NCBI GenBank assembly: GCA_002423545.1
Contig: DIWP01000025.1
Span: 1 to 64,000, forward strand
DNA from: Thermoleophilia bacterium UBA6103
GTDB lineage: Bacteria > Actinomycetota > Thermoleophilia > UBA2241
DNA length: 64,000 nt
Direction: 5' to 3'
In this document: positions 10,081 to 18,816 of the stretch, piece by piece
Numbering within the stretch: the stretch's first letter is position 1
How the letters are laid out: each line of letters begins with the position of its first letter
Program-made: the position numbers and the translations under genes
Notes under the pieces: generated by a model
The model's database searches: none
The model's input: the letters and a program-made list of their open reading frames with translations, nothing else
What the model was told of the DNA's origin: nothing

Positions 10081-10108
10081 ACACGCGATAATCTCCGTTA
10101 TGTAAAGT
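10081..10108 (+). other. dif: Candidate chromosome dimer resolution site (dif)
   Basis: The 28 bp reads as an 11-bp XerC-type half (ACACGCGATAA), a 6-bp centre (TCTCCG) and an 11-bp XerD-type half (TTATGTAAAGT). From memory, the right half matches the Bacillus subtilis dif half TTATGTAAACT at 10 of 11 positions, and the ATAA...TTATGT frame around the centre is general for bacterial dif. It lies in a 281-bp gap with no coding sequence. Genes to the left run mostly + and genes to the right mostly -, as expected at a terminus. No xer gene is in the window. Confidence 0.75.
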
Positions 10109-10228
10109 AGCACCGGTGACCAGAGCAAGCGCGCTTCAGCTCTTCTGATCCAGTGGAGGCCCGCCACGACGGCGACCCCACCCTCCCGGGTCGGTCGGCT
10201 TGGGTCGGCTGCCGTCAGACTGGATCGC

Positions 10229-10762
10229 TCAGTACGTGATGAGGCTCATCACGTCGTAGCCGTCGAGCTTCGCGCGGCCGCCCAGATCGGCGAGCTCGAC
10301 CAGGAAGCAGACGCCGACGACGTTGCCGCCGAGCTTCTCGACGAGGCGCACCTTGGCTCGCGCCGTCCCCCCCGTCGCCAGCAGGTCATCGTGGACGAGC
10401 ACGTTCATACCCGGCTGGATGGCGTCCTCGTGCACGGCGAGCTTGTCGGTGCCATACTCGAGCGCGTACTCCTCGTGGATGGTCTTCCACGGCAGCTTGC
10501 CGGGCTTGCGGGCGCAGACGAAGCCGGCGCCGATGGCGTAGGCGACGGCGGCGCCGAGGATGAACCCGCGCGCCTCGGCGCCCAGCACCACGTCGACGTG
10601 CCGGCCGATGCTCCACTCGGCGATGCGGTCGACCGACGCGCGCAGGGCCAGCGGATGTTGCAGCAGCGGCATGATGTCGCGGAACAGGATGCCCTCTTTG
10701 GGAAAGTCCGGGATGTCGCGGATGAAGCCGCTGAGCTCCACCGGCTGGTAGGAATCTGCCAT
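10229..10762 (-). CDS. apt: Adenine phosphoribosyltransferase
   Basis: APT salvages adenine to AMP with PRPP. The 177-residue product is of normal length. It begins FIRDIPDFPKEGILFRDI, characteristic of the family, and has the PRPP-binding loop VLVHDDLLATGGTA near residues 121-134 and AEARGFILG near residue 63. The start at 10762 has an A/G-rich site upstream (GGAGGCACCTCACC). It is the first gene on the - side of the candidate dif site and stands alone; the 221-bp gap to the MerR gene shows no clear feature. Confidence 0.96.
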   Translation of the reverse strand: MADSYQPVELSGFIRDIPDFPKEGILFRDIMPLLQHPLALRASVDRIAEWSIGRHVDVVLGAEARGFILGAAVAYAIGAGFVCARKPGKLPWKTIHEEYALEYGTDKLAVHEDAIQPGMNVLVHDDLLATGGTARAKVRLVEKLGGNVVGVCFLVELADLGGRAKLDGYDVMSLITY

Positions 10763-10983
10763 GGTGAGGTGCCTCCTGTGCTTGGCCGGCGCGGTCGCCC
10801 GGATGCTACAGGCACGCCACCGCCGGGCTCAACTGCGAGGCGACGGGAAGGCTGCCGAGGCGGGGTCGCAGCTGGGGCGACGGCGGCAGGATGCCCTTGG
10901 GGCGGTCACGACAGGAGCACCGGCCCCGACTGGCGCTGCGCGACGACGACTCGCAGCGGCCGGCGCCGGCCGAGGGCGACCGG

Positions 10984-11829
10984 TCAGACCGGTGGCTGGC
11001 CGGAGGTGAGTCGCCGTACGTTGCGGGCGATCAGCAGCTGCCTGAGCTGCGTCGTGGCGGCGACGATGGTCTGGATGATGTCCAGCGCCTCGCGCTGGTG
11101 ATCGACCCGCGGCGAGCGCAGGATCGGCAGCGTGACCTGCTCGATGAGGCCGGTCTCGCGATCGACGGCGCTCTTGAGGATGCGCAGGTTCTTGGGCCGC
11201 AGGCCGACGCGTGCCAGATCCACCGCAGCGGCCACGATGCCGGCGTCGATGTCCGTGTAGCGCTTGACGCCGCTGACCTGGCGTGGCCGCACGATCTCGT
11301 ACTCCTCCAGCTCGGCCAACAGCTCCGGCTCGGCGCCCAGGCGGCGCGTCAGCTCCTCGGCCGTATGCTCGCGGCCGCCGTCGGCGCGCTCGATGAGGTC
11401 GCTACGGTCCAGGCGCCTGGGAGTGGGCGCCGGCGCCTCCCCGGGCGCCTTGTCCAGCTCGCGCCGGATCACCTTGAGCGGCAGGTAGTCGTCGCGCTGC
11501 ATGGTAAGGACGGCCTGCAGGCGGTCGAAGTCCTCCGGCGAGAAGAGCCGGTAGCCGGACCGCGTGCGGCGCGGCGTGATGAGGCCCTGTTCCTCGAGAT
11601 AGCGCACTTTGCTGACCGAGAGGTCGGGGAACTCGGCGCGCAGACGCTCGACCACCGAGCCGATGGTCTGCAGATCGCTGCCACGGATGGCCGACTGCAG
11701 ATCGCTCACCGGCCGCCGGCCGCCGGCCTCGCCGGCGCCACGCTCAGACTCGCCGTCGGCTGTGGACGGCTGATCGGTCGCGCGTGTCTGGGTCGTGGTG
11801 TCGGGAGCGGTCTCGCTCATGGGACTCAC
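10984..11829 (-). CDS. MerR-family regulator, FtsR-like
   Basis: A 281-residue DNA-binding regulator. After a ~55-residue disordered N-terminus comes a winged-helix MerR domain (VVERLRAEFPDLSVSKVRYLEEQGLITPRRTRSGYRLF). A long C-terminal helical region has a second MerR-like stretch (LELEEYEIVRPRQVSGVKRYTDID). This pattern and the upstream FHA gene match the GarA/FtsR neighbourhood of actinobacteria, where the corynebacterial member regulates ftsZ. GTG 11829 or ATG 11820 may be the start. With the FHA and RsiG-like genes it forms a three-gene - strand operon. Confidence 0.85.
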   Translation of the reverse strand: MSPMSETAPDTTTQTRATDQPSTADGESERGAGEAGGRRPVSDLQSAIRGSDLQTIGSVVERLRAEFPDLSVSKVRYLEEQGLITPRRTRSGYRLFSPEDFDRLQAVLTMQRDDYLPLKVIRRELDKAPGEAPAPTPRRLDRSDLIERADGGREHTAEELTRRLGAEPELLAELEEYEIVRPRQVSGVKRYTDIDAGIVAAAVDLARVGLRPKNLRILKSAVDRETGLIEQVTLPILRSPRVDHQREALDIIQTIVAATTQLRQLLIARNVRRLTSGQPPV

Positions 11830-11845
11830 GTCCTCCCCACTGCTC

Positions 11846-12301
11846 CTACTGGGAGATGAAGGTCAGCTTGTACTTGCCGATCTGCAACTCGTCGCCGTCG
11901 GTGAGCAGGGCGCGTTCCAGGCGCTGTCGGTTGACGTAGGTGCCGTTCAGGCTGTTCTGATCGGCGATGACCCAGGTCCCGGCCTGGCGGCTGATCTCCG
12001 CGTGCCGCCGGGAGACGGTCACATCGTCGAGGAAGATAGTAGAGTCCGGGTGGCGACCGATGGTGGTGACCGTGTCGGCGAGCGGATACGTCTCGCCGGC
12101 CCGTCCGCCACCGCCGCGGATGACGAGGGCGGCGCCTTCGGCAGCGCCCTCGCGAGCCACCGTCGACTCCTGCTCTTCGTCGCCGGGCACGAAGCTGATC
12201 GTCGTCTCCTCTGCCTCGTGCTCAGGCAGCAGGCTGACGCCGCAGCGGGCGCAGAAGTCGGCACTGTCCGGGTTGTGGAAGCCGCAGCTGGGGCAGAACA
12301 C
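11846..12301 (-). CDS. FHA-domain protein with zinc ribbon, GarA/OdhI-like
   Basis: A 151-residue protein. GTG 12301 is chosen for the AGGAGG nine bases upstream. A zinc ribbon at the N-terminus has C3, C6, C17 and C20 (CPSC...CARC). Then comes EETTISF at residues 31-37, resembling the ETTSVF motif whose threonines are phosphorylated in mycobacterial GarA. The FHA domain shows GRHPDSTIFL, SRRH and NSLNGTYVN, the phosphothreonine-binding loops. GarA-type proteins switch TCA-cycle and glutamate enzymes by binding their own phosphorylated tail; applying this here is inference. No Ser/Thr kinase gene is in the window. Confidence 0.88.
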   Translation of the reverse strand: MFCPSCGFHNPDSADFCARCGVSLLPEHEAEETTISFVPGDEEQESTVAREGAAEGAALVIRGGGGRAGETYPLADTVTTIGRHPDSTIFLDDVTVSRRHAEISRQAGTWVIADQNSLNGTYVNRQRLERALLTDGDELQIGKYKLTFISQ

Positions 12302-12303
12302 CG

Positions 12304-12666
12304 TCAAGCCCCTCCTGCGCCGCCGCCCGATCCTTCCTCGCCGCCTTCGCCGGTGTCTTCGGCCGTCTCGGACGACGATCGGGCAGCTGCATCGACGGCG
12401 GCGTCGAGGGATCCGGACTCGCGTGCTCCCGGACCCCGGCCGGCGAGGATCTGCGTGAGGCGGTCGAGGTCGTTGGTCGAGATGAGCGACTGGCCCTCTT
12501 CCCGACCCTGCTGGAGCCGCATCACCAGCTCGGCTCTGAGGATGTCGATCTTGGCGTGCAGGATGCGCCGCTTGCGCGAGATCTCGCGTTCCTCTTTCTC
12601 GAACCGGGCGATCAGCTCGCGAAGCTCTTCGTCCGAGCGCGAGACGAGGTCGACGATATCGTCCAC
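12304..12666 (-). CDS. RsiG-like c-di-GMP-responsive anti-sigma factor
   Basis: A 120-residue, largely helical protein. GTG 12666 is chosen because AGGAGG lies eight bases upstream. Residues near 26-41 read EREISRKRRILHAKID, which fits the c-di-GMP-binding signature E(X)3S(X)2R(X)3Q(X)3D of Streptomyces RsiG except that Q is H. A second coiled helix (LISTNDLDRLTQILAGR) and a disordered acidic/Gly tail follow. Only one copy of the motif is present, as described for homodimeric RsiG of Rubrobacter. The partner sigma factor (WhiG-type) is not in the window. The stop is 2 bp from the FHA gene start, so they are probably co-transcribed. Confidence 0.75.
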   Translation of the reverse strand: MDDIVDLVSRSDEELRELIARFEKEEREISRKRRILHAKIDILRAELVMRLQQGREEGQSLISTNDLDRLTQILAGRGPGARESGSLDAAVDAAARSSSETAEDTGEGGEEGSGGGAGGA

Positions 12667-12779
12667 AGTGCGCACCTCCTGCGCTCTCTCGAAGTCGTGC
12701 GGCCCTTGCGAGCCGACACGGCGTCGCTTCTGGTCCGACGCCCGTAACCCTGCACGGCACCGAGGCCGGCGGGGCACAC

Positions 12780-12808
12780 AGAGTACAGCAAGTGTACGCA
12801 ACCTTCAA
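12780..12808 (-). promoter_or_regulatory. Possible promoter of the rsiG-garA-ftsR-like operon
   Basis: On the - strand TTGAAG (12803-12808) and TACTCT (12780-12785) are separated by 17 bp, about 115 bp upstream of the RsiG-like start. The -35 is good, the -10 matches TATAAT at only three positions. The 336-bp gap 12667-13002 separates this operon from the divergent Roadblock/MglA genes and is locally AT-richer here. I saw nothing else in the gap. Confidence 0.35.
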
Positions 12809-13002
12809 GTAAAGATTGAGGTCTAAGGATTCCAGCAGCGATGACGATACTGCAACAGACATGCTGTCGGCACGGCCAACGCTGCCTGTCCACGCCCGCA
12901 CGGGACGCCTGTGCGTCGCGGCGACCGCGTCGGACGCCGTGGTGACGGCGCCGGACGACCCGACGGCCTTGAGGCGGGACGCGCGAGGAGAGCCACCGGT
13001 CC

Positions 13003-13500
13003 ATGACCACACGGCGAGGACTCATCATCACCGATCAGCAGCTCGAGCGCTGCGACCAGCTCCTCTGGGAGCTGAAGGGTCTGCTCAACTGCACCTTCCT
13101 GGGGCTCATCTCGACGGCCGGACAGCCCATCACGAGCGCTTCCAGCGACCATCACCCCGAGACGTTCTCACTGGCTTCGCTCACGGCCAGCGCCTTCGCC
13201 GCCACGCGGCAGCTCGCCACGATCCTCGACGAACGGGAGTTCACCCTGCTCTTCAACGAGGGCGACGCCGTCAACCTGCACGTCGCCCAGGTCAACGACC
13301 AGGTGCTGCTCCTGATAACGTTCGGTCGCGACGTCCCGATCGGGCAGGTGCGCCTGTACACGCAGCGTTCCATCGCCGTCCTGCAGCGCATCCTCGCCGA
13401 CCATTCCGGCGACGACCAGCAGCTGGTCGTCGACGACGCCTACGAGATGAGCATGGAGCGCGAGATGGACCAGGTCTTCCGCGAGAACGGGAGCGAGTGA
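13003..13500 (+). CDS. Roadblock/LC7-domain protein (MglB-like)
   Basis: A 165-residue Roadblock/LC7 domain protein. The stretch FLGLISTAGQPITSAS near residue 32 and the following hydrophobic strands (LLLITFGRDVPIGQVRLY) fit the fold, with a charged C-terminal helix. Such proteins act as GAPs or partners for small Ras-like GTPases. The MglA-like GTPase gene starts 3 bp after the stop, so the pair is very likely an operon and a complex. In Myxococcus the MglAB pair sets cell polarity; in actinobacteria similar pairs are less understood. The ATG at 13003 has GAGGAGAGCCACCGGTCC upstream. Confidence 0.88.
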   Translation: MTTRRGLIITDQQLERCDQLLWELKGLLNCTFLGLISTAGQPITSASSDHHPETFSLASLTASAFAATRQLATILDEREFTLLFNEGDAVNLHVAQVNDQVLLLITFGRDVPIGQVRLYTQRSIAVLQRILADHSGDDQQLVVDDAYEMSMEREMDQVFRENGSE

Positions 13501-13503
13501 AGC

Positions 13504-14082
13504 ATGCCGCTCGTCAACTTCGCGGCCCGCGAGATCAACTACAAGATCGTCTACTACGGCTGCGGCCTGTGCGGCAAGACGACCAACATCCAGTACATCC
13601 ATCGCAAGATCAATCCGAATGTGCGCGGCAAGCTGGTATCCATAGCCACCGAGGAAGAGCGCACGCTGTACTTCGACTTCCTGCCGCTGACGCTGGGGAC
13701 GGTCCGCGGCATGAAGACCCGTTTCCATCTCTACACGGTCCCCGGACAGAGTTACTATAATGCTAGTCGTCGGCTGGTGCTGCAGGGCTGCGACGGCGTG
13801 GTGTTCGTCGCCGACTCGCAGATCACCCGTCTCGACGAGAACGTCGAGAGCTACCTCAACCTCTGGGACAACCTCATCGCCCAGGGCGACGACCTGAGCC
13901 GTCTCGGGTTCGTGGTCCAGATGAACAAGCGCGACCTGGTCGACGTCTTCTCCCTCGGCGACCTCGGCGACCTGCTCAACCACACCGGCTCCCCGATCCT
14001 GCCGGCGGCGGCCATCAACGGCATCGGCGTCTTCGAGACGCTCAAGGCCGTCTGCAAGCAGGTGATCGCCAAGACGAGCTGA
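13504..14082 (+). CDS. MglA-like small Ras-family GTPase
   Basis: A 192-residue small GTPase. The P-loop is GCGLCGKTT near residues 19-27, switch II has TVPGQ near residue 79 and the base-recognition motif is NKRD near 140. MNFAAREINYKIVYYG-type N-termini are shared with MglA and gliding-motility GTPases. The Cys in place of the usual Pro/Gly in the P-loop (GCGLCGKT rather than GPGLGGKT) is worth noting. It follows the Roadblock gene by 3 bp, implying GTPase and regulator act together. No other motility gene is in view. Confidence 0.92.
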   Translation: MPLVNFAAREINYKIVYYGCGLCGKTTNIQYIHRKINPNVRGKLVSIATEEERTLYFDFLPLTLGTVRGMKTRFHLYTVPGQSYYNASRRLVLQGCDGVVFVADSQITRLDENVESYLNLWDNLIAQGDDLSRLGFVVQMNKRDLVDVFSLGDLGDLLNHTGSPILPAAAINGIGVFETLKAVCKQVIAKTS

Positions 14083-14181
14083 GCGGCCGCGCCACGACCC
14101 GGCTCGGCTCGGCGCCGCCGCTGATCGGCCCCAACGGCACGTGCGCGGCGCGGACGGCTCAGCGTGCGCGGCGCGGACGGC

Positions 14182-15993
14182 TCAGCGTGTCCGTGCACCG
14201 ACGCGCTTGACCCAGTCCTTGGGCGCGTAGGTGGAGACGAAGCGGTCGCGGAACAGCACGCGCCCCCCCGAGCGCACGGTACGCACCACAGTGATCGAGT
14301 ACCCGTCGGCGCCCTTCTCCCACTTCACCACGCCGCCTGCCAGATCGCCGTCCTCGACGACGCGCGGAGCGGCGCGCGTGGTCCCCGGACGGCGGACGTT
14401 GCGCGGCTTGCCGGTGGAGTAGCTCACCGAGCGGTCGGTGGCGCCGAGGATGACCACCGTCAGCGCCCCCTCACCGGTGTACGAGCGGATCATCAACGGT
14501 CCACCGGTGTCGTTGCGGAAGCGCAGATCGGCGGCGCCCCAGGAGACGGCCGCATCGCGGCCGAGCGGGTAGTGCTCGATGGCGAAGGTGTGCGGATGGC
14601 GCTCCACGATCGGCAGGCCGGCGAAGAAGGCGGCGTTGAACAGCGTCGTGGCGTACTGGCAGATGCCGCCCCCCACCCCCTGCCGCAGGACGCCATCGAC
14701 GATAACCGGGGCGGCGTCGAAGCCACGGTTCTGCGTCCGCGGGCCGAGTGTCTCGTTGAGCGAGAAGACGCGTCCCGCCCGCACGATGGTGCCGTCGACC
14801 AACTCCGCCGCCCGGGCGATGTTGCCGGCCCGGGCCTCGTTCTGCGGCGAGTAGTACGTGGTGAACTCCGAGCCCAGGGCAGCGAGGCCCATCTCCAGCA
14901 GCTCGTCGGTGGTCGGCGACGGGTAGACGGTCTTGAGCTGCACGTGGACCGCCCGCAGGCCGCCCTCGGCGGCCACCGCGTCCATGTCCGCGACCAGCCG
15001 TTCGAAGTCGATGGCCACGCCTTCCTTGCTCTGGGTGATCACGGCGCTGCCGTTCTTGATGGCCACCTCAGCCGCCACCGGTGCGCGCTCGTCCTCGCCG
15101 AAGATGCGGTGCACCAGCTCCCGCGTGCGATCGTTGTCGAAGGTGATCGTCTCGTCGCCGGCCGAGGCACCGCGTTTCAGCGAGAGCAGCGTGGCCAGCA
15201 CCGCCGGTTGCAGACGGACGCGTCGCTCGCTGAGCCGCAGGACGAGCGGGCGACGCAGGTAGGTCGCCGCGACCGCGCGGCGCGCCTCGGCGTCGGCCGT
15301 GGTGACCTGAGGCGTCACCACCCGCGTCGGCACCGGACCGGCGTAGCGACGGCCGCGCGTCAGGGCGTCGAGCAGCGCCCGCTCCAGAGCTATGTCGTCG
15401 ACGGCGATGCCATCTTTGGCCGGGACCACGACGACCTCCCCATCGGCCAGGCGCAGCGTGGCGTCTTCGGGGGCCACCTCGACACGGTCCCGGACCACGA
15501 TCAGGCCTTCAACGTACGTGTCGGGGCGCACGCGGACGACCGGGTCGACAGGGTCGCCGTCGCCGGCCCAGAGTCCCATGCCCAGCAGCTGTATGCGGCC
15601 GGAGCGCATCGCCGCGGCGACCGTCCCGAGCGTGTCGAGGCTGATGCCGAGACGCTCCAGCGGCAGCTCGACGGCGCCGCCGGGCATCTTCAGCAGAACG
15701 GTCAGGAGGCCGCGGCGGGCGATCCACTCATCGAGGCGTTGTTGAGCTTCCAGCGGGCGCAGCCCGCCGATGTCAAGACCACAGACGCTGACGCCGTTGG
15801 CCAGCCGGCCGTGATGACGACCCTGCATGAGGCCGAACCAGGAGACCGCGGCGCCGACGGCGAGCGCCACGACGACGGTGACGGCGATGAAGCGGTGGCG
15901 CGAGCGCGCCAGGCGGCGCTCGATCAGCCGCGCCCGCGTGACGCGGCGAGGACCGTGCTCGGCCGCGGCCGCGTCGTCGTCACCTTCGATCAC
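14182..15993 (-). CDS. VanW-family protein, membrane-anchored
   Basis: A 603-residue envelope protein. GTG 15993 sits 1 bp after the upstream stop and has GGGAG before it. A basic N-terminus is followed by one membrane segment (FIAVTVVVALAVGAAVSWFG near residue 37-56), then two copies of a peptidoglycan-binding-like domain of the YkuD/VanW-associated kind. The VanW domain itself covers about residues 420-560, with the family stretch GRVFSLNETLGPRT and GGGICQYATTLFNAAFFAGL. Function of VanW is unclear; it accompanies some vancomycin-resistance operons. Co-orientation with the manC-like gene suggests an envelope role. Confidence 0.9.
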   Translation of the reverse strand: MIEGDDDAAAAEHGPRRVTRARLIERRLARSRHRFIAVTVVVALAVGAAVSWFGLMQGRHHGRLANGVSVCGLDIGGLRPLEAQQRLDEWIARRGLLTVLLKMPGGAVELPLERLGISLDTLGTVAAAMRSGRIQLLGMGLWAGDGDPVDPVVRVRPDTYVEGLIVVRDRVEVAPEDATLRLADGEVVVVPAKDGIAVDDIALERALLDALTRGRRYAGPVPTRVVTPQVTTADAEARRAVAATYLRRPLVLRLSERRVRLQPAVLATLLSLKRGASAGDETITFDNDRTRELVHRIFGEDERAPVAAEVAIKNGSAVITQSKEGVAIDFERLVADMDAVAAEGGLRAVHVQLKTVYPSPTTDELLEMGLAALGSEFTTYYSPQNEARAGNIARAAELVDGTIVRAGRVFSLNETLGPRTQNRGFDAAPVIVDGVLRQGVGGGICQYATTLFNAAFFAGLPIVERHPHTFAIEHYPLGRDAAVSWGAADLRFRNDTGGPLMIRSYTGEGALTVVILGATDRSVSYSTGKPRNVRRPGTTRAAPRVVEDGDLAGGVVKWEKGADGYSITVVRTVRSGGRVLFRDRFVSTYAPKDWVKRVGARTR

Positions 15994-15994
15994 G

Positions 15995-18613
15995 TCAGCT
16001 CCCGCCGCGCTCGATGATGCCCCGGACCCGGTCGACGAAGCGCTCGGCCATGTCGGTGGAATCGCTCGCCGCGACGCCTTCCGCATACACGTGGAAGACC
16101 GGCTCGTCGGCGTCGGGCAGGATCTGGACCCAGCCCCCCGGATCGGTCACGCGGACGCCGTCGATGAGACCGACGTCGTCCGGCGCCGCTTTCTGCAGCT
16201 CTTCGGTGAGCGTCCTCATCACGGTGCCCTTGAGCGACCACGGGCAGGCGACCGTCCTGTGGACGAGCGTGCTGGTGGGCAGCCCGGCGACCAGGTCCGA
16301 GAGCGGCTCATCGTGCGGCGCCAACAGCTCGAGCAACTTCATCAGGCTCATGACGGCGTCGAAGGCGCAGACGAACTCCGGGAAGATGTAGCCGCCGGCG
16401 TTGCCGCCGGCGAACACCACGCCCGATGTGCCGGCCGCCTCTGTCAGTGCCGGCGGGCTCACCTTCGTCCGTTCCACAAGGAGCCCGTACTCGTCTGCCA
16501 GCAGCTCCGCCTGGCCGGTCACGGTGACCGGCAGCGCGATACGCACCTTGCCCGGACGGCGCCCGCGCGGACGGCGCCGCGCTCCGCTCTTCCCGGCGCC
16601 CGGTCCGCCTGCGTCGGCGCCCGCTCCGCCTGCGTCAGCGACCGGTCCTGGACGTCCAGCGGCCACCGCCTCCCCCACCAGACGGACGTAGAGGAGCAGA
16701 GCCTTCTCGAGCGGTACGTCGTCGCCCTGGTCATCGACCAGGTAGACCAGCTCGGCGGCCGGATCGAAGACGACACCCAGGTGAGCGTTCATGACCGTGA
16801 CCAGCCGTCTCACGGCGGCCAGGTTCTCGGCGACGTCGTAGGCGCCGCGGTGGCGGGTGCCGCTCGTCATGTTGAGCGAGAGCGCCTCCACGTCGAGCGG
16901 GCCGAGCAGGTCCGGCAGCAGCGTCGACGCCGCCGAGCCGCCGTAGTCGATGACCAGACGGTAGGCACGCTCGGCGATGCGGTCCATGTCGCAGACGGTA
17001 CGTACGCCGCGCAGATAGGTCTCGGCGGCCCGGTCGGGGAAGTCGATCTGACCCACCTCCGCCAGGAATGCCCGGCGGAACCCCTCGCGCCCGAAGTGCT
17101 TCTCGATACCCTTCTGGGTGCTCTCCCGGATCGGGATGCCCGGCGGCTCGAAGACCTGGATCTGCACCGTCTCAGGATCCCAGCTCGAGAGACGTACGTG
17201 CACGGCGCCCTGGGCGCGGCCGGTCTTGATCTCATGCCGCGCCAGCGCCGGCGACGCCACCCGCAGATCGCGGACGTTGATGCCGGCGGCGTTGAGGCCG
17301 CTGATCATGGCACGCTTGATGATGCGTGAGATCGGGTCGGCGTCCCGCGACGTCATCACCGTGGATCCCTTGCGCAGCGTCGTGCCGTAGGCCATCGCGA
17401 CCTTGAGCCCCAGCTCCGGCGTGACGTCGACGTTGGCCAGTCCCGCGATGCCGTCTTTGCCGAAAAGCTGGGCGGTGCCGCGCGACTCCCAGATGATGCT
17501 GCTGTCCACCTGGGCGCCGGCCTCGACGGTCTTGAAGGGATAGACCTTGACGTCGGGGCCCACGGACGCCTGCTCGCCGAGACGGCACTCGTCGCCGATG
17601 GCGGAGCCCTCGCTCAAGGTGACGCCGGCCTTGATCTCCACGTTCTTGCCGACGATGGCGCCGCGCAGCACCGCGGTGCTGCCGATGTAGGTGTTGGCGT
17701 CGACGACGCAGTTGCCGAGCTCGGAGAAGCCGCCGACGACCACGTTGTTGCCGAGGACCGTGTACGGCAGCAGTCGCGCGTCGCGGTCGACCCGCGTGTG
17801 ATCGCCGAGGAAGACCGGACCACGGACGCTCTCGAGGGTGTCGAGGCTCACGTCGTCGCCCAGCCAGACATCGTTCTCGAGCCGCAGACCGGTGAGGTCG
17901 GCTTCCACCTTGCCGTCGAGCAGGTCGCGGTTGGCCGCCAGGTACTGCGGCAGGCTGCCGATGTCCTGCCAGTAGCCGTCGGCGACGCAGCCGTAGAGCG
18001 GCGCGCCCATCGCCAGAAGCTTGGGGAACAGGTCCTGGCTGAAGTCGTAGGGCCGGCCCTGCGGCATGTGATCGAAGATCTCCGGCTCCAGCACGTAGAC
18101 GCCGGTGTTGGCCAGGTCGGAGAAGACCTGGCCCCACGTAGGCTTCTCGAGGAACCGCAGGATGTGGCCGTCGTCGTCGATGACCACGACGCCGAACTCG
18201 AGCGGGTTGGGCACCCGCTTGAGCGCGATGGTGACCAGGGCGCCTTTCTTCTTGTGGTAGCGGACGAGCGCGCTGAGGTCGAAGTCGGTGAGCGCGTCGC
18301 CGCTGATGACGAGGAAGGTGTCGTCGAGGCTCTCCTCGGCGAGCTTGACGCTGCCGGCCGTGCCCATCGGAGCCTCTTCGATCGAGTAGGTGATGTGCAC
18401 GCCGAGGCCGGAGCCGTCGTCGAAGTAGCTGCGGATGAGCTTGGGCAGAAAGGCGAGTGTGACGACGACGTCGTCGATCCGGTGCCGCCGCAGCAGCTCG
18501 ACGATGTACTCCATGCAGGGCTTGTTGCACAGCGGGACCATCGGCTTGGGCTGGTTGCTCGTGAGAGGCCGCAGCCTGGTGCCCTCGCCGCCGGCCATGA
18601 CGACAGCGTGCAT
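15995..18613 (-). CDS. Mannose-1-phosphate guanylyltransferase / phosphomannomutase-like fusion
   Basis: An 872-residue three-part protein starting at ATG 18613 (GGGAGG eight bases upstream). Residues 1-240 are a nucleotidyltransferase with AGGEGTRLRPLT and a catalytic lysine in KPMVP. Residues ~250-370 form a left-handed beta-helix of hexapeptide repeats (VVGGFSELGNCVVDANTYIG). Residues ~380-870 resemble a phosphomannomutase. Its phosphoserine loop is changed: where TASHNP is expected there is LSSWDPE, so mutase activity is doubtful. A Gly/Ala/Arg-rich insert (residues ~670-710) lies inside the last part. The likely role is supply of GDP-mannose or a related nucleotide sugar. It is 1 bp from vanW. 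Confidence 0.85.
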   Translation of the reverse strand: MHAVVMAGGEGTRLRPLTSNQPKPMVPLCNKPCMEYIVELLRRHRIDDVVVTLAFLPKLIRSYFDDGSGLGVHITYSIEEAPMGTAGSVKLAEESLDDTFLVISGDALTDFDLSALVRYHKKKGALVTIALKRVPNPLEFGVVVIDDDGHILRFLEKPTWGQVFSDLANTGVYVLEPEIFDHMPQGRPYDFSQDLFPKLLAMGAPLYGCVADGYWQDIGSLPQYLAANRDLLDGKVEADLTGLRLENDVWLGDDVSLDTLESVRGPVFLGDHTRVDRDARLLPYTVLGNNVVVGGFSELGNCVVDANTYIGSTAVLRGAIVGKNVEIKAGVTLSEGSAIGDECRLGEQASVGPDVKVYPFKTVEAGAQVDSSIIWESRGTAQLFGKDGIAGLANVDVTPELGLKVAMAYGTTLRKGSTVMTSRDADPISRIIKRAMISGLNAAGINVRDLRVASPALARHEIKTGRAQGAVHVRLSSWDPETVQIQVFEPPGIPIRESTQKGIEKHFGREGFRRAFLAEVGQIDFPDRAAETYLRGVRTVCDMDRIAERAYRLVIDYGGSAASTLLPDLLGPLDVEALSLNMTSGTRHRGAYDVAENLAAVRRLVTVMNAHLGVVFDPAAELVYLVDDQGDDVPLEKALLLYVRLVGEAVAAGRPGPVADAGGAGADAGGPGAGKSGARRRPRGRRPGKVRIALPVTVTGQAELLADEYGLLVERTKVSPPALTEAAGTSGVVFAGGNAGGYIFPEFVCAFDAVMSLMKLLELLAPHDEPLSDLVAGLPTSTLVHRTVACPWSLKGTVMRTLTEELQKAAPDDVGLIDGVRVTDPGGWVQILPDADEPVFHVYAEGVAASDSTDMAERFVDRVRGIIERGGS

Positions 18614-18816
18614 AGCCATCACCTCCCTGCGGTCATTCCACATGCGCCTGCGCATGCCTGCCGGCGAGCGCGTACCGTCTCGCACAGGCACGCCGCCGGC
18701 AGGTGTCCGGACACGCCGCGACGCCGACCTCGCCTGGCGATAATGGTAGCAGAGGGTCGCGGCAGTGCCGCCGGATCGCCGATTGCCGCCGGCAGTGCCG
18801 GCGACCGGCGGTGACC

